From Firmicutes bacterium UBA993 (GTDB lineage Bacteria > Bacillota > Dethiobacteria > DTU022), in NCBI GenBank assembly GCA_002292015.1, contig DBBD01000162.1, positions 702 through 8,969 of the forward strand: DNA of 8,268 nucleotides. The letters run 5' to 3'. Below, in pieces: positions 1-6,454 of the stretch (the first letter of the stretch is position 1; each line of letters starts with the position of its first letter). The notes beneath the pieces are model-generated. The model saw only the letters and a program-made list of their open reading frames with translations. It ran no database searches and was not told the origin of the DNA. A program made the translations under genes and the position numbers.

Positions 1-282
1 GTATTGATTACCGACGAATATGCAGGGCGTGATGGAGCTTCCCAGTCGTTGGCTGATGCTAATCCCCGGGCCGATGCAGTTGTCAGTGTTGGAAACGCCA
101 ACGAAATTATTGAGCTGCCTGCCTGTGCCAAAATTATTGGCAGTATTAAAACAGCTGAAATTATAGCCGGTGGCTTCGATGGGGCGCTTAACCAGGATGG
201 CAGCATAAGGGTGGAGATCCAGGCCATAACCGGTTCAACCAATGAATTGGGTTTCAGCAAGCTTAGGGGTGTAGGTTTTTAA
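1..282 (+). CDS. grdE: Glycine/sarcosine/betaine reductase component B, alpha/beta proprotein, C-terminal part
   Basis: Partial gene: the window opens inside it in frame 1, leaving the last 93 residues and a TAA stop. The fragment contains AEIIAGGFDGAL and GSTNELGFSKL near the end, which resemble the C-terminus of GrdE-type proteins. In this family a proprotein of about 430 residues is cleaved at an internal Cys to give a beta subunit and a pyruvoyl-bearing alpha subunit. These form the substrate-binding component B of glycine reductase together with the selenoprotein GrdB. The cleavage site lies upstream of the window, so processing cannot be checked here. The gene ends 34 bases before grdB, consistent with one transcript. 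The paralogues GrdG (sarcosine) and GrdI (betaine) are so similar that the substrate cannot be settled from this piece. Glycine is favoured because the neighbours handle glycine. Confidence 0.85.
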   Translation, partial: VLITDEYAGRDGASQSLADANPRADAVVSVGNANEIIELPACAKIIGSIKTAEIIAGGFDGALNQDGSIRVEIQAITGSTNELGFSKLRGVGF

Positions 283-300
283 TGAGCGCTTCATTACTAT

Positions 301-310
301 GGAGAGGAGG
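301..310 (+). promoter_or_regulatory. Ribosome binding site of grdB
   Basis: GGAGAGGAGG lies six bases before the ATG at 317. It overlaps an in-frame upstream ATG at 299, which has no such site before it, so it decides the start in favour of 317. Confidence 0.8.
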
Positions 311-316
311 ATCATC

Positions 317-1633
317 ATGACTGAAAAAAAGAAGCTGCGGGTAGTCCACTACCTAAACCAGTTTTTTGGACAAATTGGCGGAGAAGAGATGGCTGGAGCA
401 AAACCCCTGGTAAAGCCCGGCCCCGTCGGTCCCGGGTTGGCGCTGCAACAAGCTCTGGGGGATGCTGGCGAAGTTGTTGCTACCGTAGCCTGTGGCGATA
501 ACTATGTGGGCGACAACCTGGATCAGGCCAGGCTGGAGATACTGGAACTGATCAAACAGCAGAATCCCGATGCGCTGGTGGCCGGGCCGGCCTTTAATGC
601 CGGCAGATATGGCATGGCATGCGGCATGATCGGACAGGCAGTAACCGAGGAACTATCTTTACCGGTAGTTACCGGTATGTACAAGGAAAATCCCGGAGTA
701 GAGATTTACCGGAAAAACTTGTATATTATTGGCACCGAAGATTCGGCGAGGGGCATGAAAGAAGCAATTTCGGCAATGGTTGCTTTACTGCAAAAACTTG
801 TTCGAGGGGCGCAAATCGGTGCGCCTGAACAAGAGGGCTACCTGCCGCGCGGCATTAGGGTGAATGTTTTTGCCGAAGAGAACGGGGCTCAGCGGGCAGT
901 ACAGATGTTAATCGCCAAGCTCAATGACAAGCATTATACCACAGAGCTGCCGATGCCCGACTTTGATCGCGTTACTCCCAATGCGCCGGTAACCGCTATG
1001 AGTAAAGCAAAAGTTGCCCTGGTAACTTCCGGGGGAATTGTTCCAAAGGGAAACCCTGATCGCATAGAATCATCAAGCGCTTCAAAATATGGAAAATACA
1101 GCCTGGCAGACTTTAACGATCTTACCCCGGATACTCATGAGACAGCCCATGGCGGTTATGATCCGGTTTATGCCAACCAGGATCCGGATAGGGTTTTACC
1201 GCTTGATGTAATGCAGGAGTTGGTTAAAGAAGGTATTGTCGGCAGTTTGCACCCGTATCACTATGCAACGGTTGGCAATGGAACCTCAGTAGCCAACGCC
1301 GCAAAATACGGTGCCGCCATTGCCACTGATTTAAGGAGCTCAGGAGTTGACGCTGTCATACTAACCTCCACGTGAGGCACCTGTACTCGCTGCGGTGCAG
1401 CGATGGTTAAAGAAATTGAAAAAGCAGGCTTACCGGTGGTGCATATGTGCACGATTGTTCCAATCTCACTTACTGTAGGAGCCAACCGCATCGTACCGGC
1501 AGTAGCCATCCCGCATCCTTTAGGCAATCCTGAGCTGCCTTCCACGGAAGAGAAGGCGCTGCGGAAGGCGCTGGTGGAGAAGGCGCTTAAAGCCCTGCAA
1601 ACCGAGGTTAACGGCCAAACAGTTTTTAACTAG
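317..1633 (+). CDS. grdB: Glycine reductase component B selenoprotein subunit (Sec at codon 353)
   Basis: Catalytic selenoprotein of component B. With the pyruvoyl subunits it activates glycine and passes a carboxymethyl group to the Sec of protein A (GrdA); component C then releases acetyl phosphate. The frame is open from ATG 317, meets TGA at 1373-1375, and continues in the same frame to TAG 1631-1633. Read through, it gives 438 residues with Sec353, close to the roughly 436 residues and Sec near 350 of characterised GrdB. The Sec sits in a U-G-T-C-T-R-C sequence, the family's UxxCxxC redox motif (Sec353, Cys356, Cys359). The N-terminus RVVHYLNQFFGQIGGEE is typical, and the 79 residues after the Sec (VVHMCTIVPIS, AIPHPLGNPELP) are also family-like, so this is recoding and not a broken gene. 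A SECIS-like hairpin follows the TGA. GrdF or GrdH (sarcosine or betaine) remain possible; the nearby gcv genes favour glycine. Confidence 0.92.
1376..1407 (+). promoter_or_regulatory. SECIS-like hairpin for GrdB selenocysteine
   Basis: Starting 11 bases after the recoded TGA, TCGCTGC (1387-1393) pairs perfectly with GCAGCGA (1397-1403) around a GGT loop. An ACC/GGT pairing (1379-1381 with 1405-1407) can form a lower stem across an internal loop. Bacterial SECIS elements lie within the reading frame at about this distance and expose G/U in a small apical loop to bind SelB. Placement and shape therefore fit. The fold was made by eye and no energy was calculated. Confidence 0.7.
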
Positions 1634-1705
1634 TAAGTTTTCTTATTTGCCGTTGAGATCCGGCAGTGTTTGCTATTAATAATCCTTTGGAAGGTGGTGT
1701 CGATA

Positions 1706-1924
1706 ATGCTGGAGATTTATGTTAAAGACGGGTGTCCTTACTGTGAAAAGCAGCTTTCGGTTCTGGATCGAAAAGGGCTTGAATATGTGATTCACAATGT
1801 AAGCGTTGATCTTGAGGCTCGGAAAAAAGCGCGCGAAGAATACCAGGCGGACAAAGTGCCCGTGTTAGTTGAAGACGGGGTCGTCAAAAGTATCGGGTTC
1901 GGCGGAGGGGGCTGAAAAATCTGA
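1706..1924 (+). CDS. Glutaredoxin-like selenoprotein with C-terminal Sec-x-x-stop (Uxx-star type)
   Basis: Small thioredoxin-fold protein, 69 residues to the first TGA (1913-1915) and 72 if that TGA is Sec, ending U70-K71-I72 at TGA 1922-1924. It has a glutaredoxin C-P-Y-C active site (Cys10, Cys13) after a short beta strand, a cis-Pro region KVPVLVEDG (Pro52), and a C-terminal GFGGGG tail leading into the Sec. I recall a named family of glutaredoxin-like (seleno)proteins, 'Uxx-star', with Sec third from the end; this ending matches that layout exactly. ATG 1706 is chosen because AAGGTGG (1691-1697) lies eight bases upstream; a longer frame from 1670 lacks a site. It follows grdB by 72 bases with no terminator between them, so it is probably cotranscribed. 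A likely role is thiol/selenol electron transfer linked to glycine reductase, which is inference. If the first TGA is a true stop, the protein is a plain 69-residue glutaredoxin-like protein. Confidence 0.75.
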
Positions 1925-1950
1925 GATTATCCCGCCGTGAGCGGTATCAG
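1921..1950 (+). promoter_or_regulatory. Candidate SECIS hairpin for the glutaredoxin-like selenoprotein
   Basis: CCGC (1932-1935) pairs with GCGG (1941-1944) around a CGTGA loop, and CTGA (1921-1924) can pair with TCAG (1947-1950) as a lower stem over an internal loop. The upper stem starts 16 bases after the proposed Sec TGA, and the loop has G and T exposed. It ends directly against the terminator stem. This is weaker than the grdB hairpin and was folded by eye only. Confidence 0.5.
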
Positions 1951-1997
1951 GGACAGGGGTTAAGCCAATTGGCTCTCTCTGTCCTTTTCTATTTTAT
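1951..1997 (+). terminator. Intrinsic terminator of the grd transcript
   Basis: GGACAG (1951-1956) pairs with CTGTCC (1979-1984), and GGG 1957-1959 can extend the stem through G-C and G-T pairs. An inner GCC-AATT-GGC hairpin (1964-1973) caps it. TTTTCTATTTTATT follows at once. Stem plus T-rich tract is a textbook Rho-independent terminator, separating the grd genes from gcvT. Only about 20 bases remain before gcvT's ribosome binding site, so gcv transcription may depend partly on read-through. Confidence 0.85.
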
Positions 1998-2006
1998 TAC
2001 TTTAAG

Positions 2007-2016
2007 AAGGGAGGAG
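2007..2016 (+). promoter_or_regulatory. Ribosome binding site of gcvT
   Basis: AAGGGAGGAG lies just before two in-frame GTG codons, 2019 and 2025. The core GGAGG (2010-2014) is four bases from the first and ten from the second, so it does not decide cleanly between them. Confidence 0.7.
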
Positions 2017-2018
2017 TC

Positions 2019-3131
2019 GTGAAGGTGAGCGAAGCAAAGAAAACACCGTTTTATGAAAAGCATTTGGTCCTGCAAGGTAAAATGGTCGATTACAGCGGGT
2101 GGCAGCTGCCGGTTCAGTATTCAAAGGGCCTGGTTGAAGAGGTTCACGTTACCCGGAAGAAAGCGGCTATTTTTGATGTTTCGCATATGGGCGAATTTTC
2201 GGTTGAAGGGAAGGATACGGAGGCCTTTTTGCAGAAAATGGTTACTAACGATATATCAAAAGCTGCTAACGGCGCTGTAGTTTACAGTTTGGTATGTTAT
2301 CCTGACGGCGGGGTAGTCGATGATATTTTGATCTATAAGGTCAACAGCGAAAGTTTTTTTCTGGTTGTTAATGCAGCCAATACCGACAAGGACTTCGACT
2401 GGTTCAAAGAAAACCTCACCGGTGAAGTGAAGCTGAAGAATCTTTCCCCTGACTACGCCCAGGTTGCCCTGCAGGGGCCGAAGAGTGAAGCTATATTACA
2501 GCAGCTAACCAGCGAGTTCCTCTCAGGCATGAAATATTATCACTTCACTAAAGATGTTGCCGTGGCCGGTGTAAACTGCCTGGTTTCGCGGACCGGCTAC
2601 ACTGGAGAAGATGGTTTCGAGATCTTTTGTCTTAATGATGATGCTTTAAAACTTTGGGACGCGGTATGGGATGCGGGCAGAAAAAAAGATCTCCATCCGG
2701 CCGGCCTGGGCGCCCGTGATGTCTTGCGCCTGGAAGCTGCGATGCCTCTCTACGGGCACGAATTGAGCAAAAAGATTACTCCGCTCAATGCCGGGCTGGA
2801 GCGTTTTGTCGCGCTGGAAAAAACCGTGCCCTTTAACGGGCAGGAAGCGCTTAAGCAGCAGAAACAAAACGGTTTGGAGCACAGGCTGTATGGCCTTGAA
2901 ATGATCGAGCGCGGCGTGCCGCGCGAAGGTTACCCGGTTCAGGCCGGCGGCCGCGAAATAGGTTGGATCAGCAGCGGCTCGTATTCTCCGACGCTCGATA
3001 AGTTTATAGCAATGGCCCTGTTGCAGCCCCAGGCAGCCGGCAGTGTTAATGAAGTGGCAGTGTTAATCCGTAACCGCCCCTACCGGGCTAAGTTTACCAA
3101 ATTACCATTTTACAGGAGGGAAAAATTATGA
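2019..3131 (+). CDS. gcvT: Glycine cleavage system T-protein (aminomethyltransferase)
   Basis: Transfers the aminomethyl carbon from lipoyl-GcvH to tetrahydrofolate, giving 5,10-methylene-THF and ammonia (reversible). It has 370 residues, the usual length for a T-protein. Visible family features are PFYEKHLVLQGKMVDYSGW-type N-terminal folate-fold sequence, FDVSHMGEF (about 52-60), DGGVVDDILIYK with Asp101 in the place of the catalytic Asp, SRTGYTGEDGFEIF, and GLGARDVLRLEAAMPLYGHEL. The start is GTG at 2019; GTG 2025 would remove two residues and is equally plausible from the ribosome binding site. Its TGA stop overlaps the gcvH ATG (ATGA), implying translational coupling. No glycine riboswitch fits in the short leader. 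Confidence 0.95.
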   Translation: MKVSEAKKTPFYEKHLVLQGKMVDYSGWQLPVQYSKGLVEEVHVTRKKAAIFDVSHMGEFSVEGKDTEAFLQKMVTNDISKAANGAVVYSLVCYPDGGVVDDILIYKVNSESFFLVVNAANTDKDFDWFKENLTGEVKLKNLSPDYAQVALQGPKSEAILQQLTSEFLSGMKYYHFTKDVAVAGVNCLVSRTGYTGEDGFEIFCLNDDALKLWDAVWDAGRKKDLHPAGLGARDVLRLEAAMPLYGHELSKKITPLNAGLERFVALEKTVPFNGQEALKQQKQNGLEHRLYGLEMIERGVPREGYPVQAGGREIGWISSGSYSPTLDKFIAMALLQPQAAGSVNEVAVLIRNRPYRAKFTKLPFYRREKL

Positions 3132-3526
3132 CATACAAGGTGATTGATGGTTTAAGGTATACCAAAAAGCACGAATGGGTCCGCCAGGAGGGCGGCGTGG
3201 CCGTGGTTGGCCTCTGTGATTATGCCCAAGATAAGCTTGGTGAGATTGTCTTTGTCGAACTGCCCGCTGTCGGTGCTGCAGTTGAGGCCGGCAAGAGCGT
3301 CGCAGTGGTGGAGTCGGTTAAAGCAGTGGCCGATCTTTATTCACCTCTTTCTGGGACGGTTACTGAAATCAACGAAGTTTTGTTCGATCAGCCGGAAATA
3401 ATCAACCGGGACCCATACGGCGAGGGCTGGGTCTATAAAGTCGGGATCGCCGACGAGGCCGAGCTTGACCACCTGATGGATAAGGCGGCTTACGAAGAGT
3501 TTATCATAAAGGAGGAGGAGGAATAA
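3128..3526 (+). CDS. gcvH: Glycine cleavage system H-protein (lipoyl carrier)
   Basis: Shuttles the methylamine group of glycine between P- and T-proteins on a lipoyl arm. It has 132 residues, normal for the family. The lipoyl attachment site is in VVESVKAVADLYSP, with Lys65. The N-terminus YTKKHEWV, the strand DYAQDKLGEIVFVELP and the C-terminal NRDPYGEGWVYKV are all typical. Cys30 in GLCDYAQ is unusual, because a Thr or Ser is normally found there. AGGAGG at 3114-3119 lies inside the end of gcvT and serves the ATG that overlaps gcvT's stop. The last codons, a run of Glu, are GGAGGAGGAGG in DNA and double as the ribosome binding site of gcvPA. The lipoyl group could come from the radical SAM pair downstream. 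Confidence 0.96.
   Translation: MTYKVIDGLRYTKKHEWVRQEGGVAVVGLCDYAQDKLGEIVFVELPAVGAAVEAGKSVAVVESVKAVADLYSPLSGTVTEINEVLFDQPEIINRDPYGEGWVYKVGIADEAELDHLMDKAAYEEFIIKEEEE
3511..3521 (+). promoter_or_regulatory. Ribosome binding site of gcvPA inside the end of gcvH
   Basis: GGAGGAGGAGG lies within the last Glu codons of gcvH, 8 bases before the ATG at 3530. Protein tail and translation signal share the same bases. Confidence 0.8.
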
Positions 3527-3529
3527 TTT

Positions 3530-4879
3530 ATGGGCGGTAGGCATTTTCTTCCTCTTACTAATGAAGACCGACGGGCGATGTTAGATGAGATCGGTGCCGC
3601 CTCGGTGGAGGATTTGTTTAAGGATATTCCGCCCGCAGTCAGGTTAAAGGGAGATCTCAACCTGGCCCCGGCGCTCTCCGAGACGGAGGCGCTTCAGCAC
3701 CTGGCCGCCCTGGCCCGGAAAAACAGGCATTTCCAGAACGCTGTCTCCTTCATGGGCGCAGGGATTTATGATCACATTATCCCTACTGTTATCAAGCATA
3801 TAACCGGGCGCAGCGAGTTTTATGCCTCCTATACCCCCTATCAGCCAGAAGTAAGCCAGGGTATGCTGCAGGCGATTTTTGAATACCAGACGATGATCTG
3901 CCAGCTGACCGGAATGGATGTGGCCAATGCCTCGATGTATGACGGCGGCACGGCCGTGGCCGAAGGGGCGATCATGGGTTGCGGTGCCACCCGCCGTTCG
4001 AAGGTACTGGTTTCCCGTTCGGTCAGCCCCTTTTACCGGGCTGTGCTGCAAAACTACTTTCATAGCCGCGGCCTTGACTTGCAGGAGATCCCGTTGCGGG
4101 AAGGATGCACTGACCACCATAGTTTAGCTTCGATGATCGGTGATGATGTGGCCACGGTGGTGTTACAGCAGCCTAATTTCTTTGGCATGGTAGAAAACAT
4201 GAGCGGCCTGGCTGATCTGATCCATGCTCAGAAGGCTGTATTTTTGGTATCGGTCGACCCGCTATCGCTGGGGCTGCTGCAAACCCCGGCTGAGTACGGC
4301 GCCGACATCGTTGTTGGCGAAGGCCAGTGTTTAGGCGTGCCTGCGTCATTCGGCGGCCCGGTTTTGGGGATCATGGCTGCCCGCGAGAAGTTTATCCGCC
4401 AGATGCCCGGCCGCATCGCGGGGGAAACGATTGACGGCGAAGGCAACCGCGGGTTTGTTCTGACTTTCCAGACCAGGGAACAGCACATCAGGCGTGAAAA
4501 GGCGGCTTCAAATATCTGCTCCAACGAAGCGCTGGTCGCGCTCGCTGCCGCTGTCTACCTGGCAACAATGGGGCCGCGGGGGATACGCGAAGTAGCCGAA
4601 CAGTGCTTGCGGAAAACGGCCTATGGCCGCGAACAAATTACTGCGCTTAAAGGTTTTAAATTAACTTTCCCCGGGATCAACTTCAAGGAGTTTGCTGTAA
4701 CGGTGCCCGGCGACCCTGCGGCGCTGAATCGTAAATTGTTGGCGAACAACATCTTAGGCGGGGTCGATATCAGCCCCTTCTACCCGGAGTTTCAGAATAC
4801 CATACTCCTGGCTTTTACGGAGAAGCGAACCAAAGATGAAATTGATGCCCTGGTGCAGGAACTGGAGGGATGGAAATGA
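3530..4879 (+). CDS. gcvPA: Glycine dehydrogenase (decarboxylating) subunit 1, P-protein
   Basis: First subunit of the split PLP-dependent P-protein, which decarboxylates glycine and loads the aminomethyl group on lipoyl-GcvH. It has 449 residues, the usual size for the N-terminal half. Recognisable sequences are FMGAGIYDHIIPTVIKHI (about 74-91), YTPYQPEVSQGMLQAIFEYQ, ASMYDGGTAVAEGA, GEGQCLGVPASFGGP and TREQHIRREKAASNIC. It carries no PLP lysine of its own; in split P-proteins that lies in subunit 2. It starts three bases after the gcvH stop and overlaps the start of gcvPB. The split form is found in many Gram-positive bacteria, archaea and thermophiles, in contrast to the fused form of about 950 residues in E. 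coli. Confidence 0.95.
   Translation: MGGRHFLPLTNEDRRAMLDEIGAASVEDLFKDIPPAVRLKGDLNLAPALSETEALQHLAALARKNRHFQNAVSFMGAGIYDHIIPTVIKHITGRSEFYASYTPYQPEVSQGMLQAIFEYQTMICQLTGMDVANASMYDGGTAVAEGAIMGCGATRRSKVLVSRSVSPFYRAVLQNYFHSRGLDLQEIPLREGCTDHHSLASMIGDDVATVVLQQPNFFGMVENMSGLADLIHAQKAVFLVSVDPLSLGLLQTPAEYGADIVVGEGQCLGVPASFGGPVLGIMAAREKFIRQMPGRIAGETIDGEGNRGFVLTFQTREQHIRREKAASNICSNEALVALAAAVYLATMGPRGIREVAEQCLRKTAYGREQITALKGFKLTFPGINFKEFAVTVPGDPAALNRKLLANNILGGVDISPFYPEFQNTILLAFTEKRTKDEIDALVQELEGWK
4864..4869 (+). promoter_or_regulatory. Ribosome binding site deciding the gcvPB start
   Basis: GGAGGG ends immediately before an ATG at 4870, too close to use it, but lies six to seven bases before the in-frame ATG at 4876. 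The later ATG is therefore preferred. Confidence 0.7.
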
Positions 4880-6345
4880 GGAAACCGAAGGCCTTAATCT
4901 TTGAAATCAGCCGCCCCGGCCGGCAGGGTTACTCCTTACCGGATTGCGATGTTCCCGAAAAGCCACTTGATCAGTTATTGCCGGAACCGCTCCGGCGCAG
5001 TGCAGCGCCCGAATTGCCTGAGCTTTCCGAAACGGAAGTAACCAGGCATTTTACTGAACTTTCAACCCGCAACTATGGTGTCGATACCGGGTTTTACCCC
5101 CTTGGCTCTTGCACGATGAAATATAACCCCAAGGTAAACGAGGAGACAGCGGCCCTGCCCGGGTTTGCCTGCCTGCACCCCTGCCAACCGGAAGAAACAG
5201 TCCAGGGCGCCCTGGAACTGCTCTACAACTTAGAGCAGGGTCTAAAAGCGCTGACCGGCATGGAGCGCTTTACCCTGCAGCCGGCTGCCGGAGCCCACGG
5301 CGAACTGACCGGGCTGATGATCATCCAGGCTTATCACCGTCACCGGGACGACCATAAGCGTAACAAGGTGCTGATTCCCCTTTCAGCGCACGGCACAAAT
5401 CCGGCAACCGTCAGCATGGCCGGATACGAAGTGGTCCAGGTGCCTTGCGATGAGCGGGGGCTGGTGGATCTCGATGCCCTTAAGACTGTCGCTGACGATA
5501 CAATAGCGGCCTTGATGCTGACTAACCCCAGCACACTCGGCCTTTTCGAAGAGGAGATTGTCGAGATGGCCGAAGCGGTGCACGAAGCGGGCGGCCTGCT
5601 TTACTACGACGGCGCTAATATGAACGCGATTATGGGTTACACCCGCCCGGGCGATATGGGCTTTGATGTGGTGCACTTAAATATTCATAAGACCTTTTCC
5701 ACCCCGCATGGCGGTGGGGGGCCGGGTAGCGGCCCTGTAGGGGTTACAGGGCGGCTGGTACCCTATTTGCCGGTGCCCCTGGTTGACAGGCAGGGCGATA
5801 AATATTACTTCAACTATGATTCCTCCCGGAGCATCGGCAAGGTGCATGCCTTCTATGGTAACTTCGGCGTGGTAGTCAAAGCTTATACCTACCTGCGGAT
5901 GCTGGGCGGAGACGGTTTAAAGCAGGCTTCCGAAGATGCGGTGCTTAACGCCAACTATCTAATGAACCGGCTGAAAAAAACCTACCATTTGCCATACGAT
6001 CGCACCTGCAAGCACGAGTTTGTTTTATCGGCGCGGCCGGAGAAGAAAAAAGGCGCTGGGGCCGGCGACATTGCCAAGGCGCTGCTGGATCGCGGATTCC
6101 ACCCGCCGACGGTTTACTTCCCGCTGATTATCGAAGAGGCGCTGATGGTGGAGCCAACTGAAACAGAAAGCAAAGAGACCCTGGATGCTTTCGTCTGGGC
6201 AATGGAAGAGATAGCCCGGGACATTGATGAGGATGCAGAAAAGGTAGCCCGCGGACCATACCACACCGTGGTCGGCCGCCTTGACGAGGTGCGCGCCGCC
6301 CGCAGCCCTGTTTTGAGTTGGCAAAACAAACCGGCTAAAAAATAA
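4876..6345 (+). CDS. gcvPB: Glycine dehydrogenase (decarboxylating) subunit 2, P-protein
   Basis: Second, PLP-binding subunit of the split P-protein, 489 residues from ATG 4876, the usual length. The cofactor lysine is Lys272 in HLNIHKTFSTPHGGGGPG, with the glycine-rich loop directly after. Other family sequences are NYGVDTGFYPLGSCTMKYNP near residues 60-80, FTLQPAAGAHGELTG, PLSAHGTNPATVSMAG, LMLTNPSTLGLFE, and the C-terminal MVEPTETESKETLDAF. The start ATG overlaps the gcvPA stop (ATGA); an ATG two codons earlier (4870) is in frame but too close to the ribosome binding site. With gcvPA it forms the heterotetrameric P-protein, acting on GcvH. It is the last gene before a strong hairpin. Confidence 0.95.
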   Translation: MRKPKALIFEISRPGRQGYSLPDCDVPEKPLDQLLPEPLRRSAAPELPELSETEVTRHFTELSTRNYGVDTGFYPLGSCTMKYNPKVNEETAALPGFACLHPCQPEETVQGALELLYNLEQGLKALTGMERFTLQPAAGAHGELTGLMIIQAYHRHRDDHKRNKVLIPLSAHGTNPATVSMAGYEVVQVPCDERGLVDLDALKTVADDTIAALMLTNPSTLGLFEEEIVEMAEAVHEAGGLLYYDGANMNAIMGYTRPGDMGFDVVHLNIHKTFSTPHGGGGPGSGPVGVTGRLVPYLPVPLVDRQGDKYYFNYDSSRSIGKVHAFYGNFGVVVKAYTYLRMLGGDGLKQASEDAVLNANYLMNRLKKTYHLPYDRTCKHEFVLSARPEKKKGAGAGDIAKALLDRGFHPPTVYFPLIIEEALMVEPTETESKETLDAFVWAMEEIARDIDEDAEKVARGPYHTVVGRLDEVRAARSPVLSWQNKPAKK

Positions 6346-6350
6346 ATGAA

Positions 6351-6429
6351 CCGCTCCGGCTGCCTGACCCGGCCAACCAATACCCTGCACATAGATCAGG
6401 CGGCCGGGGTGGATCTTCTTAGTTTTTTT
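6351..6429 (+). terminator. Hairpin with T-tract between gcvPB and the radical SAM genes
   Basis: A 17-base-pair stem, 6351-6367 with 6396-6412, forms with only three G-T wobbles and a 28-base loop. Ten bases later comes T7 (6423-6429), preceded by the T-rich ATCTTCTTAG. It fits an intrinsic terminator, full or partial, for the gcv transcript. An alternative perfect 7-bp stem (CCCGGCC 6368-6374 with GGCCGGG 6402-6408) competes for the same right arm. The long loop and the gap before the T-run are less than ideal. Confidence 0.65.
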
Positions 6430-6454
6430 AAGATAATTTCTAAAGGAGCGACAG

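Noticed and set aside
282..320. Short frame MSASLLWRGGSS beginning in the grdE stop (TAATG)
   Set aside because: Only 12 codons; it merely spans the grdB ribosome binding site and has none of its own. A leader peptide cannot be excluded but nothing supports it.
1373..1375. TGA in grdB as a nonsense mutation or pseudogene sign
   Set aside because: The same frame continues with conserved GrdB sequence, the codon is at the family's Sec site in UxxCxxC, and a hairpin follows.
1653..1680. Possible promoter (TTGAGA, 15 bases, TATTAA) before the glutaredoxin-like gene
   Set aside because: Spacing is short and the -10 matches only four of six bases; no terminator separates it from grdB, so cotranscription is simpler.
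1969..1997. Possible promoter (TTGGCT, 17 bases, TTTTAT) before gcvT
   Set aside because: Both boxes match only four of six bases and lie within the terminator hairpin and T-tract, which explains them better.
1925..2018. Glycine riboswitch before gcvT
   Set aside because: The stretch is under 100 bases and is already filled by the SECIS candidate and terminator; no aptamer-like core was seen.
3644..4120. Long minus-strand open frame of 158 codons opposite gcvPA (and shorter ones opposite gcvPB)
   Set aside because: They are antisense to well-conserved P-protein sequence, have no family resemblance, and reflect codon bias in the real genes.
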